Positions 17,389 through 27,079 are shown, counted from the stretch's first letter. The stretch: 64,000 nt of DNA from Oxalobacter sp. (GCA_017524145.1 JAFWUI010000012.1:62001-126000), one strand, 5' to 3'. The notes: a model not told the origin generated them from the letters alone. A program made the numbers and translations.

Positions 17389-20300
17389 ATGGAAAAGACC
17401 GACAGACTTGACCTGATTGAGCAACGGAAAGCAGCTGTTAATACGACACTCGAAAAAAAGGGGATTACTCTCGATAGGCGGCTCGAAATATTAGAAGAAG
17501 GCATTCGGAAGAAATACCTGTCAAGGTTGACGGAAATGCGGATTGCTGAAGTCGGTGAAATCGACAGGGTTCCTGCTGAATCAGAAAACCTTCCGATGGA
17601 TAAGTTCCTGCCGCTGGAAGACGACTTGATTGAGAATATCCGCTTATACCGTGTCAAGGAAATTGTCTATTTGAAAGAAGAATCCATTACCGACAAGTTC
17701 AATACGGTTTTCAGCACGCTGTCACCCTACAATGCAACGGTATTTGTCATCTTGGATTCTGATGGTGAGAAGACACGGTTTTACATTGGTGTCCGTAACA
17801 ATGAGCTTGATGACCGTAAGAAGCCATCAACCGTGATGTTAGGAGATACCCTGAAAAATTCGTTAGTCGGGCATTTTCCTGGGATACGGATTGAAGCCGA
17901 AGGACGGCGAGCAATCGGCAGGTTGTCCCGGAAGATAGCAAGTCAGCATAATGTCGCATCGGTCAGCGTGGTCGGTGACCAGAAAATCGACAGCAATCAG
18001 CAGACCAATGCCCAGTTTGTTCAAGGGTTGGAGAAACTGGCGATGGCGATGGCTGGACGGTGTTATACAGGCATCATCATTGCCGAAAGCCAGTCTTCCC
18101 AGATGATACAGACCATCCGGAAAAACTACCAAGACCTTTATACCAAGCTTTCCCCGCTCCAGAAAGTCCAGTTTTCAGAAAACGAGTCCTATGGGGAATC
18201 TAGAAACAAGTCGTTCTTTGAGATGGATGGCAAAGAGAAAACAGCAATGATTGGGAGTTCTTTGATTGCTGTTGCAGGAAGTCTTGTGGGGACAATTGCT
18301 GTTGGCGGAACGTTGGCTCCACTGGGAGCCGCGCTTGGTGCTCAGATTGCAGGGCAATTACCAAGCTTCATCAATTCATTGGCACCGAACAGCCAGATAA
18401 CAAAAGGCTATGCAAAAACAACCTCCACCACCACGGAAAACAGAACAGTGACTGAATTGTTGGAGTTGTTGAACCATCACCTCAGACGCTTGAAAGAATG
18501 TGACAGTTATGGGATGTGGAATGCAGCGGGCTATTTTGTGTCGGACGATATGTCCACCGCTGAAATAGCTGCCAGCAACTACCGCTCATTGATGAGCGGA
18601 AAAAACTCTGGAGAAGAACTTTCAGCCATCAATGTATGGCGGGGCAACGATGCCAATCTGGAAGGCAATTTCTGGCATATCCCACAGACGCTCTCAAGAT
18701 TTGTTCATCCACAGTTTTTCTATGGTGTTGAAACCGTTGTCAATGAAGAGGTCACCAAGGAGCTTCGGGTTTTGACGAATGCTGCGACAGCATTGAGTGG
18801 TAGGGAACTGGCGTTGCATCTGGGATTGCCGCGGGCATCTGTACCGGGATTGCCAGTGATTGAACATGCGGAACTGGGCAAGGAAGTCAACACCTATGAA
18901 TCGTCTGCGGAATTAAAACAGCCAAAACCAGAAGACAGCATGTCTTTGGGATGGGTGTTTGACTTGGGCAATGTAACCGATAGGCGTGTCACTTTGAGTA
19001 ACAAGACGCTGAATATGCACACCTTTGTTACTGGTTCTACCGGTTCTGGCAAGTCGAATGCAGTCTATCAGATGCTGAATGAACTGCGCCAAGACCAGAT
19101 TCCGTTTCTGGTCATTGAACCGGCAAAAGGGGAATACAAGGATGTTTTCGGGCATCTGCCGGATATCAATGTCTATTCAACCAATCCCAAGATAGCACCG
19201 CTAATCAACCTGAACCCTTTCAGGTTTCCGGATTCCATCCATGTGCTTGAGCATGTTGATGGTCTGGTGGAAATCTTCAGCGTCTGCTGGCCGATGTATG
19301 ATGCAATGCCGGCCTTCTTCAAGGATGCCATCCTGAAATCCTATGAAGCTGTTGGCTGGGATTTGGGTTCCTCAACGTTTGAAGGTGAAGGACTGGAATA
19401 TCCGGATTTTGAAGTGGTGGCAGATCAGTTGGTCAAACTGATCAGCGAATCAAGCTATTCAGAAGAAATCAAGTCGAATTACCGGGGAGCACTGATTACC
19501 CGTGTTAAGTCATTGACGGTTGGGTTGAACAAGTTCATCTTCACATCAGAACAAACGCCTTATGAAAAACTGTTTGATGAAAACTGCATCCTAGATATCA
19601 GCCGGGTGAAATCCAGTGAAACCAAGGCACTGTTGATGGGGTTGATGGTCTATATCCTGAATGAATACCGAATGGACAGGAAAGAAGGGAGCAACAGGGG
19701 ACTGAAACATATCACTGTGCTTGAAGAAGCTCATAACCTGTTGAAAAACACTTCTGGCAAGGATTCTGAACTGATAGGCAAATCGGTTGAGATGCTGACC
19801 CAGACCATAGCCGAGATAAGAACTTATGGCGAAGGCTTTATCATTGTTGACCAGTCACCGTCTTCGGTTGACATTGCAGCGATCAAGAACACCAATACCA
19901 AGATTATCCTGCGCACCCCAGAGAAAAATGACCGGGAAGCAGCAGGTCGTTCAATCGGCCTTACAGATGCTCAAGTAAATGAAATTGCGCGATTGCCGAC
20001 AGGGGTTGCCGTTGTTTATCAGAATAACTGGATTAATCCAGTCCTGACGAAGATTGATAAAGCCTCTGTTCGGGAAATTCCTTACGAGAATAAAATTATT
20101 TCCAGTATCATGAGTATAAAAACTGCAAGAACGAATCTTTTGAAGATGGTCATGCAGGCTTGGTTTGATTCGGACAGGGAAAAAGAAGAATATCTGATGG
20201 ACGCATTGAAAACGTTGGAATTATCAAAGAATGAACGTCAGAAAATAGCTTTTATAATTAAGGAAAGCAGTTCATCAAATGTACCGGTATTTTCTAAGGA

Positions 20301-20478
20301 TGATAAGGTTCAAGTGGCAGAATATGTATCTACTATCCTTGATATCAAGGATGAGGATTTTTATGGGATAAATTCCTTAGAAGAGCTGGAAGCATTTGTC
20401 AGGAATAGGATTGATTCAGTGGATGATGACGGAATTGACAGCATTTTATATTTACTAACTTTTATGGAGACTGGATAA
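17389..20478 (+). CDS. HerA/FtsK-type P-loop ATPase (DUF87-like)
   Basis: 1029 aa. The C-terminal half is a HerA/FtsK-superfamily motor: Walker A TGSTGSGKSNAVYQ near residue 548, Walker B HITVLEEAHNLL near 780, and a sensor-like VDQSPSSVDIAAIKN near 822. The N-terminal half is not recognised. It contains a segment FYIGVRNNE with SLVGHFPGIR, and a hydrophobic Gly/Ala-rich stretch around residues 282-320 that could insert in a membrane. Such ATPases pump DNA or protein, or act in phage defence with nuclease or Sir2 partners; no nuclease is evident next door. The substrate is unknown. It overlaps the next gene by one base (TAATG). Confidence 0.85.
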   Translation: MEKTDRLDLIEQRKAAVNTTLEKKGITLDRRLEILEEGIRKKYLSRLTEMRIAEVGEIDRVPAESENLPMDKFLPLEDDLIENIRLYRVKEIVYLKEESITDKFNTVFSTLSPYNATVFVILDSDGEKTRFYIGVRNNELDDRKKPSTVMLGDTLKNSLVGHFPGIRIEAEGRRAIGRLSRKIASQHNVASVSVVGDQKIDSNQQTNAQFVQGLEKLAMAMAGRCYTGIIIAESQSSQMIQTIRKNYQDLYTKLSPLQKVQFSENESYGESRNKSFFEMDGKEKTAMIGSSLIAVAGSLVGTIAVGGTLAPLGAALGAQIAGQLPSFINSLAPNSQITKGYAKTTSTTTENRTVTELLELLNHHLRRLKECDSYGMWNAAGYFVSDDMSTAEIAASNYRSLMSGKNSGEELSAINVWRGNDANLEGNFWHIPQTLSRFVHPQFFYGVETVVNEEVTKELRVLTNAATALSGRELALHLGLPRASVPGLPVIEHAELGKEVNTYESSAELKQPKPEDSMSLGWVFDLGNVTDRRVTLSNKTLNMHTFVTGSTGSGKSNAVYQMLNELRQDQIPFLVIEPAKGEYKDVFGHLPDINVYSTNPKIAPLINLNPFRFPDSIHVLEHVDGLVEIFSVCWPMYDAMPAFFKDAILKSYEAVGWDLGSSTFEGEGLEYPDFEVVADQLVKLISESSYSEEIKSNYRGALITRVKSLTVGLNKFIFTSEQTPYEKLFDENCILDISRVKSSETKALLMGLMVYILNEYRMDRKEGSNRGLKHITVLEEAHNLLKNTSGKDSELIGKSVEMLTQTIAEIRTYGEGFIIVDQSPSSVDIAAIKNTNTKIILRTPEKNDREAAGRSIGLTDAQVNEIARLPTGVAVVYQNNWINPVLTKIDKASVREIPYENKIISSIMSIKTARTNLLKMVMQAWFDSDREKEEYLMDALKTLELSKNERQKIAFIIKESSSSNVPVFSKDDKVQVAEYVSTILDIKDEDFYGINSLEELEAFVRNRIDSVDDDGIDSILYLLTFMETG

Positions 20479-21089
20479 TGAAAAATGATGTTGCAATGAA
20501 AAAGAGTCAAAACAACGAAGGACTAGTCAAGCAAGAAAATAAAGGCATCGTTGGTGATTTGAAAAAAATAGTCGCCAATAAAAAACGTGAGTTACATTCA
20601 GAGCTTGCTTTAAAAGAGATAGGTAAGGAGATCCTACGGGATATTGCAAAGGATGCAGAACAATCTATCATTGAGAATTCTGAGCGTGTTCGCAACGGTG
20701 ACATTACTCTGGAAGAGGCAAAATCGAATATCGTCAAGGATGTCTCTAAATCAAGCAAAGCACGTTTGTATGGGAAGGGGAAAGAAGTCTCTGCTGGAAT
20801 TGGCGCTTATTTGGGAAGAGAAGTAGGAAGGGCTATTGGAGCTGTTTTTGGGGAGGCTGAGATAGGGGGAGCGATTGCTGAGGTGGTAGGAAGCATTATT
20901 TTCAGTAAAGGGTTTGAGATTGCTGTTACACATGGATATCCATTGGCAAAAGAATTGGCAGAAAAAGCTAAATCGGATGCTATGGTAGTTATTGGAATTG
21001 TCAGGAATGAAGCACCTGAAAAAGTGGAAATCCTTAGAAATTCATTCAATGATTTTTGGAAAAAGCGTTCAATACCAATTTCTGTCTGA
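20478..21089 (+). CDS. glycine-zipper protein of unknown function
   Basis: 203 aa. The N-terminal 100 residues are charged and helical. Residues from about 105 to 150 form a hydrophobic, glycine-spaced stretch (AGIGAYLGREVGRAIGAVFG) like glycine zippers of pore-forming or membrane-inserting proteins. It starts within the stop of the ATPase gene, so it belongs to the same unit. The ATPase itself has a similar Gly/Ala stretch. Membrane insertion and any toxic or channel role are inference only. Confidence 0.7.
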   Translation: MKNDVAMKKSQNNEGLVKQENKGIVGDLKKIVANKKRELHSELALKEIGKEILRDIAKDAEQSIIENSERVRNGDITLEEAKSNIVKDVSKSSKARLYGKGKEVSAGIGAYLGREVGRAIGAVFGEAEIGGAIAEVVGSIIFSKGFEIAVTHGYPLAKELAEKAKSDAMVVIGIVRNEAPEKVEILRNSFNDFWKKRSIPISV

Positions 21090-21167
21090 TTTTCCCCAGA
21101 CTGATTAATGAAATGGTGTTGAAAAAATAAGGCTTTTGCTATATATCAATCAGAACAGGTTTACTGC

Positions 21168-21725
21168 ATGGCGGATTACATCGAGACGGTCAAAAAGAAA
21201 TGGCATGACTTCGTCTCATCAGATGAGGGCGCAAATGTTGAGACAGAAATCATTTCTGAATCGCCCGCCGAAGAAGAGGATACAAGTTCAGAGGGACTTT
21301 GGAACCGATGCAAGCGGTTGGTTGACGAAGCCAGTACTGCCATTAAAGAAGCGCAGACTGCCATTTCTGCGACACGGGCAATCCTGAAAGAAATAGGGCC
21401 GCTTGCGACAGCTGTGGTACAGGCCAATCAGCTGATTGAGGAAAAACAGTATGCCAAGGTAATCCAGGAATCGGGTGTTAGTGGTGCGGAACGGATGCGG
21501 AACCTTGGCGGTTTCCGAAAATTCCTGCTCCGGAAAATTACAGGCCTGTCCAACGAGGAAGTTAAGAAAATCGGACAGATTCTTGGTCAGGCTAACGCCA
21601 TTTATGATGTCCTGTTAATGGATGATAAGCTGAAAACCCTTGCTTCCGACATCCATCAGCGGTCAGTCAATATCGCTGGGGTTCTGAGCGAAAAATATGA
21701 TGATGAAAAATCGGATAGTCTCTAG
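21168..21725 (+). CDS. helical protein of unknown function
   Basis: 185 aa, 78 bases behind the glycine-zipper gene on the same strand. An acidic N-terminal region is followed by a long amphipathic helix (LVDEASTAIKEAQTAISA) and a helical C-terminus. No signal peptide or membrane span is evident. Its 3' end overlaps, on the other strand, the tail of a decayed antitoxin gene. The ribosome-binding site is weak. Not recognised; probably the last gene of the HerA-type operon. Confidence 0.65.
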   Translation: MADYIETVKKKWHDFVSSDEGANVETEIISESPAEEEDTSSEGLWNRCKRLVDEASTAIKEAQTAISATRAILKEIGPLATAVVQANQLIEEKQYAKVIQESGVSGAERMRNLGGFRKFLLRKITGLSNEEVKKIGQILGQANAIYDVLLMDDKLKTLASDIHQRSVNIAGVLSEKYDDEKSDSL

Positions 21726-21994
21726 ACAGCTTCTCTTGGCAGGGGTGACTTAAGGATGGGATTGCCATTGTCGGAGAGTGCAGTATAGAGGTGTTCCCGA
21801 GACATCCCTGTTGCTCTTGTCAGTTGGCTCATGCCTTTTTCTCAGGCAATTTTGCCGATGGCATGAAGCAGAAGGGCTCCTCCATCATCTTCCTTTGCAC
21901 ATTCTTCAAGATATTCCAGAAGTTCTTCTTCAGATTCCATGGAATCTGTCAACTTCCATTCCTTGATGCCATATTTTTTATCAATGTCAGTCAT
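21722..21994 (-). pseudogene. decayed addiction-module antidote protein (HigA-like)
   Basis: The frame from the ATG at 21994 reads MTDIDKKYGIKEWKLTD, then EEELLEYLEECAKEDDGGAL and LLHAIGKIA, a good match to the N-terminal half of the putative addiction module antidote family. It then meets TGA (21842-21844), and continues in the same frame as EKGMSQLTRATGMSREHLY and ALSDNGNP, the helix-turn-helix of that family. After this it diverges and stops at 21722. So one nonsense codon (probably an old Arg or similar codon) interrupts the gene, and the C-terminus is lost. No RelE/HigB-type toxin gene was found beside it. Confidence 0.8.
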
Positions 21995-22092
21995 TGTCTG
22001 CTTCCTTGATAGTTTTGCTGTAGTTGGAAATGCAGGAATCATGTTGAAATCAAACCTCAGGATATTCCATGAAAACAGCCACAATTAAACGC

Positions 22093-23304
22093 TTAGAAAG
22101 GATTGCCTGCAAACATCGGTGGAAGAGGCGATGCTGACAGTTTCGCCTTATTGGCATCTTTTCTTCTGGTCTGTTGGTGGCTTGAAGATTTGATATTGGT
22201 GTTTTTCCCTTTGGGTGATTTGCCTGTTTTCAGATTGGTGGATTCATTTGAATCCATTGATTTTATTTTTTCAAGCAGTGTCAACATGGACTTTGCTTCA
22301 GGATTTCCCGATTCCGCTGATTTTCTATACCATTCCTTTGCTTTAGAAAAGTCTGGCAGGGTACCGATACCATAGTCATAACACCAGCCTAGCATATACA
22401 TACCTCTGGCGTTGCCAAGATTGGCTGATTGGTTGAAGAGGTAAAAAGCCATTGAGGCATCTTGCTGGACGCCTTGTCCATTTGCATACAGCAGCCCCAG
22501 ATTTACCGGAGCTTGGGAATTGCCTTTGTTTGCGGCGAGCTGATACCAATATGCTGCCTGTGAGAAATCCGGTGTGACACCTAATCCAAGTTGGTACATG
22601 ACCCCAAGATTAAGCTGTGAGTCAATGATGTTGTTCTCAGCAGCCTTTTTATACCATTTCATAGCCTTCTGATAATCGTGATTCGTGCCCAATCCATTCT
22701 GATACATCCATCCTAGATTGTGCATTGCCCAGAAGTGATTGCTGTCAGCAGCTTTTTCGAAGAGTTTAAAGGCTTTGTTTAAGTCTTTGGCTGTTCCCCA
22801 GCCATTCAGGTACATTAAGCCCAGTCTGTTCTGAGCATCAGAATGCCCTTGATTGGCAGCTTTGGAATACCATGAGAAAGCTTTATCATAATCTTGAGGG
22901 ACACCCCAGCCATAGGTATACATGATGCCCATATTGTTCTGGGCAATATCCATTCCTTGTTCAGCCGCTTTTTCATACCATTCGATAGCTTTTGTTAAGT
23001 CCTTTTCAATACACCATCCGTTGTGATACATCAGACCAAGGTTGTTCTGGGATTTGTCATATCCTTTTTCGGCGGCTTTTTTATACCACTCAACAGCCTG
23101 GCAGTAGTCTTGCTCTACGCCCTCCCCATTCTGGTATCTCCAGCCCATATTATGCTGATAGAGCGCAATTCCCATATTGGCCATCATTTCGTCCGTTGCC
23201 GCCATCAGGCTCATGGCAGAAGACGGGTATGAAACCATAAGCCATGCCGTCAAGCCAATCAGTATTTTATAAAGAGGGGATTTCAGATTTTTTGAGAGAT
23301 TCAT
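22093..23304 (-). CDS. Sel1-repeat protein with signal peptide
   Basis: 403 aa from the ATG at 23304, 15 bases after the preceding gene. The first 40 residues look like a signal peptide (basic start, then LIGLTAWLMVSYPSSAMS). The rest is about eight to nine Sel1-like repeats of 36 residues (pattern A-W-Y-KAAE-G---A---LG-MY--G-GV--D), followed by a basic, Ser/Lys-rich tail. Sel1 repeats form alpha-alpha superhelices used as protein-binding scaffolds, often with envelope or signalling partners. It is the last gene of the minus-strand Hsp70/Sel1 run. Export to the periplasm is inferred. Confidence 0.82.
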   Translation of the reverse strand: MNLSKNLKSPLYKILIGLTAWLMVSYPSSAMSLMAATDEMMANMGIALYQHNMGWRYQNGEGVEQDYCQAVEWYKKAAEKGYDKSQNNLGLMYHNGWCIEKDLTKAIEWYEKAAEQGMDIAQNNMGIMYTYGWGVPQDYDKAFSWYSKAANQGHSDAQNRLGLMYLNGWGTAKDLNKAFKLFEKAADSNHFWAMHNLGWMYQNGLGTNHDYQKAMKWYKKAAENNIIDSQLNLGVMYQLGLGVTPDFSQAAYWYQLAANKGNSQAPVNLGLLYANGQGVQQDASMAFYLFNQSANLGNARGMYMLGWCYDYGIGTLPDFSKAKEWYRKSAESGNPEAKSMLTLLEKIKSMDSNESTNLKTGKSPKGKNTNIKSSSHQQTRRKDANKAKLSASPLPPMFAGNPF

Positions 23305-23318
23305 TTTTAATTCCGGTC

Positions 23319-24242
23319 TTAAAGATTCCAAGTGAACATCGGTGCCTTGATTTTCCGGGCAGGCTTTGATTGAGGACGTGGTGGTTTACGTTTGATTGCC
23401 AAGGGTTTCTTTTTAGGGGCTGTAAGTGACCTTAAGGCATTCTGAGCGTCTTTGTTCCCCTGATTGGATGCCTGTTCAAACCAATAAATTGCCGTTTCAC
23501 GGTCCTGTTCGACACCTCTACCTAGGCGGTAGGCATTCCCCAGATGGAATTGTGCATAAGGGTTTCCCTGCTCTGCCGCTTTCTCATACCAATAAGCGGC
23601 AGTCTCATAGTCTTGGGTAACTCCTTTGCCTCGGGCAAATCTTGATCCTAGGTTGAGCTGTGCATAGGAATACCCCTGTTCAGCCGCCTTCTCATACCAA
23701 TAGGCAGCAGCCTCCTCATTCTGCGGAACGCCACTGCCACTGGCAAAAGCCCATCCCAGACCATTCTGCGCCATTGCATTGCCCTGTTCTGCAGCCTGCC
23801 TGTACCAATAAACCATCATAGCATAATCCTGTTCTACTCCTTTGCCTGAAAGGTACAGTTTCCCTAGGTTGAACTGAGCCAAGGCATTGCCTTGGTCTGC
23901 TGCTTTCTGATACCAATACACCGCTTGACTGTAATCCTGTTCAACGCCTCTGCCATAGGCGTATAAAAAACCAAGATTGAACTGGGCGTAAGCGTTTCCC
24001 TGAATTGCTGCTTTCTGGTACCAGGATGCCGCTGAATAGTAATCCTGCTCAAAACCACAGTTTCCTTTTTCAAAATACAGTCCCAGTTTATTTTGGGAAA
24101 CAGCGTCCCCTTTGTTGGCTTTCTCAATCAGGATTTCATCAGAAATCCCGTTTTCTTCACAGGCAAAGCACGTTGATGGCAGAACCATAGTGAATGCCAG
24201 ACAACCATATGTCAGGAAATATTTAAACTTTAATCGATCCAT
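23319..24242 (-). CDS. Sel1-repeat protein with signal peptide
   Basis: 307 aa from the ATG at 24242. A signal peptide (MDRLKFKYFLTYGCLAFTMV to about residue 25) is followed by some six Sel1 repeats and a basic tail rich in Lys, Pro and Arg. Several Cys near residues 23-36 could pair in the periplasm. It is sandwiched between a J-like membrane protein and another exported Sel1 protein. A TTG at 24269 directly after the upstream stop would give a longer form without a clear signal peptide and is less likely. Confidence 0.82.
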   Translation of the reverse strand: MDRLKFKYFLTYGCLAFTMVLPSTCFACEENGISDEILIEKANKGDAVSQNKLGLYFEKGNCGFEQDYYSAASWYQKAAIQGNAYAQFNLGFLYAYGRGVEQDYSQAVYWYQKAADQGNALAQFNLGKLYLSGKGVEQDYAMMVYWYRQAAEQGNAMAQNGLGWAFASGSGVPQNEEAAAYWYEKAAEQGYSYAQLNLGSRFARGKGVTQDYETAAYWYEKAAEQGNPYAQFHLGNAYRLGRGVEQDRETAIYWFEQASNQGNKDAQNALRSLTAPKKKPLAIKRKPPRPQSKPARKIKAPMFTWNL

Positions 24243-24269
24243 ATCATTTTCTTTCAGGGGGATATCCAA

Positions 24270-26012
24270 TCATCGGAGATATTGTCTTAATCTTTCCGTC
24301 AGTGCTTTTTCCTTGGGAACGACACAGTTCAGATAAGCTGTTTTCTGGATGATTTCGTCATTGGAGGCGTTTTTCGCTTCCATCTTGCATTCGTTGTCTG
24401 CCTGTTTTACTTCGTCAGTAATTGAAGGTTTCAAGGAAAGCTGTTGATTCCGAGAAAGTTTATTCCAGACAGAGAGATAGTCTTTATTTGCCTGTTGTCC
24501 TCTGGCTTTGGCTGCCCGGTATTCTTCCTGTGGCGAATAGCTGGCAGCAGACCCAGCAGCCATTGGCGTAGAAGCAGCAGGATCAGGACCGGCAGCGGAA
24601 CCAGCAGCCATAGGGGTGGAGGCAGCTGGGGCAGAGGCAACGGCAGAACCCGCAGCTGATGCAGCAGGTGCGGGGCGGCGGTTACAGGAGGAGATGCTCA
24701 CCGTTACAAAAATCAGGAGGAAGAAGATAAGGATAATTGCGAGGCATCCTATCATTGCTCCTGTGCCAGAATCATTGGCTTTGCTGTTCCCGTTAGGTTG
24801 AGATTCCTGCTCTTGCGGGGATGGCGGTACCGGTGCTGGTCTGGGAACCGGATTTTCAGGGCGTTGCTGGGCAGGCCGCTGCTGGGGTGGCTGTCTCCTG
24901 TTCTGCTGATGCTGGTTGAACTGGCGTTCGTCACGATGGGTATAGGTGTCGCCATAATCATGGTCATAGTCATAATCGTTTTCATCAATACCCGTGTTCT
25001 GCGGGGAAGCCGTCCTTTGAGGATTCCTGCCTTGGCTGCCCGGGATGAAAAAGAGGGGGCTGTCACATTTGCCACACAGGAAAGCCTGTTTGTTCTTCGC
25101 CCCGCAGTGTGGGCATCGGATGCCGGTGTCGGCAATTTGGTATTTCCGGAAACGGCAGTACAGGGAGATGGCTTTGGCAACTTTTCCGTAATCGGTTCCT
25201 GATGGAAGCTGCCGGAAAAGCCGGTTCAGGAATCCTACCTGTACGACATTCTTGTCATTGGTGTCAGCATTGATGTCAATCCATTTGTACAGGTGGTTCC
25301 AAGCCTTGATGTCCAGATAATTGTCGTATTTCCTGCGTTCTTCATCTGACGCAAAGACATCGCGGGCAAAACCGCAGAGTTTCTTACCGGCTTCGTTCTG
25401 GTCAGAGATGGCAGATTCCCGAAGGGTCTTTTCCAGGTTATCCAAGGCAGCCAGCAGTCTTTGGGAATATGTCTGGCTTGACAGGTTCAGGAAATCATAA
25501 AGGTCTTTCTTGCCGAGAATCTTCAGTTGACTGTCGATATTGTCCATCATGAACCGGTCAGGCAGGCTGATATGGTTCCAGACCTCTTCCTGACGGCTTT
25601 TTTGATTGCCTTCATCTTTCCGGCTGTCCAGCACTTTCTGATACAGGTTTCTGATGTTCCGTTCAGAAATCTGATAGAAGCCATACCGGTTCAGCAGATA
25701 ACTGATGTCCTTTTTCGAGAGCGTTTCTTCGGTGTAATTCAGTGACAGGAGTTTTTCGAGTTCGGAAAGCTTATCCTGCTGGATGTTCTGTGCCTGTTCC
25801 GCCAGCATTTTCCTTGCTCCGGAATCGGCAAGCATCATCTGCATCAGACCGATGTCTGCCAGCCATTTCTTGGCACGGTCTTTCTTGCGGGGATTGTTCA
25901 GCTGGCGTGACCACTCACTCTGTTTCTTGGCAATGGCTTCCTCAACCGTTGTTGTATCCGGCACTGGTGAGAAAGGGAGTCCCAGGATGAAGAAAAAATT
26001 GTCAGTATCCAT
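24270..26012 (-). CDS. J-like/zinc-ribbon membrane protein with LprI-like C-terminus
   Basis: 580 aa. Domain order: J-like module 1 (residues 5-75, FFILGLPFSPVPDT, AIAKKQSEWSRQLNNP) in which the HPD tripeptide is replaced by NNP; a linker; J-like module 2 (168-235, ending DEERRKYDNYLD); a conserved helical block (245-297); a zinc ribbon (CPHC...CGKC, 300-316); a Pro/Gln-rich linker; one membrane span (about 419-441); an Ala/Ser/Pro linker with a repeated AASTPMAAGSAA; and a C-terminal helical domain with two Cys that resembles the LprI/DUF1311 lysozyme-inhibitor fold. The J-like part should face the cytoplasm and the last domain the periplasm. It is one of five paralogous J-like genes in the run. 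Confidence 0.75.
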   Translation of the reverse strand: MDTDNFFFILGLPFSPVPDTTTVEEAIAKKQSEWSRQLNNPRKKDRAKKWLADIGLMQMMLADSGARKMLAEQAQNIQQDKLSELEKLLSLNYTEETLSKKDISYLLNRYGFYQISERNIRNLYQKVLDSRKDEGNQKSRQEEVWNHISLPDRFMMDNIDSQLKILGKKDLYDFLNLSSQTYSQRLLAALDNLEKTLRESAISDQNEAGKKLCGFARDVFASDEERRKYDNYLDIKAWNHLYKWIDINADTNDKNVVQVGFLNRLFRQLPSGTDYGKVAKAISLYCRFRKYQIADTGIRCPHCGAKNKQAFLCGKCDSPLFFIPGSQGRNPQRTASPQNTGIDENDYDYDHDYGDTYTHRDERQFNQHQQNRRQPPQQRPAQQRPENPVPRPAPVPPSPQEQESQPNGNSKANDSGTGAMIGCLAIILIFFLLIFVTVSISSCNRRPAPAASAAGSAVASAPAASTPMAAGSAAGPDPAASTPMAAGSAASYSPQEEYRAAKARGQQANKDYLSVWNKLSRNQQLSLKPSITDEVKQADNECKMEAKNASNDEIIQKTAYLNCVVPKEKALTERLRQYLR

Positions 26013-27079
26013 CAGAAAGACCTTCTTTTCAGACAGTCTGCGACAAAATCTACGGCATCCTGGACAGTGGTGATTCTTTCTGCCTGCCTGTCAGAAATCT
26101 CAATCTCAAATTCGTCTTCGATTGCCATGACGAGTTCAACCGCATCCAATGAGTCGGCACCGAAATCTGAGAGAGAAGAATTCATCCAGATTTCTGACTC
26201 TGATTTACCCAGTTGAGCAGCAATGACCCTTTTAATACGGTCGGCAATATGGCTTTTCGCTGAAGAGCCATAGTCTCTGGATCTTGAGGGAGAATGCTGC
26301 CTGCCAAATTCCTGCTGGAGGGCGGCAATCACCTGTTTTGCCTCTTCGCTTCCTTGGGCGGCAGCACGTTGCAGCCATGACATGGCCTGCTGGATATCCG
26401 GTGTGACCCCAACGCCTTTGATATACATCAGCCCGACAACGACCTGCGATCTTTCATGTCCTGCCTCAGCTGCCTTGATATACCATTGGAAAGCAAGCCG
26501 CTGGTCCTTGAAGACATTGAGGTAATAGGCGGCGACATTGTGCATCGCAAGTGCATATCCCTGGTCAGCCGATTTCCTGAACCATTCAAAAGCCTTGTAA
26601 TTGTCTTTGGCAGTGCCAATGCCTTCAGAATAAAGGAGGGCAAGGTCACATTGCGCCTCAGGAAGACCATACTCTGCGGCATACTGCATATACTCAAAAG
26701 CGGCACGGGCATTCTTCTCAACGGGCATACCATCTGGACCAGTGCCTGACAGGGACATCCTTGCCATCATGTAGGCACTCTGCGCGATGCGTTGCCGGTC
26801 TTCTGCCGAACCACTTTTCCCGGCTTCATCCAGGGCTTCTTTCATTGTTTTCTGCCCAGCAGGTTGGCTGGCGGTTTTCTGAGTGGAACCGGTCAGCTTT
26901 TCAAATTGTTCTTTCGCTTCGCGGTGCCCTTGGTCCATGGCTTTCTGATACCAGACCAGTGCCTGTACGATATCCTTTTCAATGCCCAGTCCTTTTTCAA
27001 ACACCATTCCAGCAAGGAACTGAGATTGGGCATCACCCTGTTCAGCTTTTTTCAGCAGGTTCTTTATGGATTCAGACAT
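26012..27079 (-). CDS. Sel1-repeat protein fused to an acyl carrier protein
   Basis: 355 aa from the ATG at 27079 ([20 protein letters not shown], the same start as the paralogue at 32.9 kb). About six Sel1 repeats are followed by a linker and a complete acyl carrier protein domain (residues about 283-353). The 4'-phosphopantetheine attachment Ser is in [12 protein letters not shown] (Ser codon at 26150-26152), followed by the acidic helix [11 protein letters not shown]. No acyltransferase, ketosynthase or phosphopantetheinyl transferase lies nearby, so the acyl group could serve as a binding signal or come from the cell's fatty-acid synthesis. It abuts the J-like gene that follows. Confidence 0.85.
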   Translation of the reverse strand: MSESIKNLLKKAEQGDAQSQFLAGMVFEKGLGIEKDIVQALVWYQKAMDQGHREAKEQFEKLTGSTQKTASQPAGQKTMKEALDEAGKSGSAEDRQRIAQSAYMMARMSLSGTGPDGMPVEKNARAAFEYMQYAAEYGLPEAQCDLALLYSEGIGTAKDNYKAFEWFRKSADQGYALAMHNVAAYYLNVFKDQRLAFQWYIKAAEAGHERSQVVVGLMYIKGVGVTPDIQQAMSWLQRAAAQGSEEAKQVIAALQQEFGRQHSPSRSRDYGSSAKSHIADRIKRVIAAQLGKSESEIWMNSSLSDFGADSLDAVELVMAIEDEFEIEISDRQAERITTVQDAVDFVADCLKRRSF

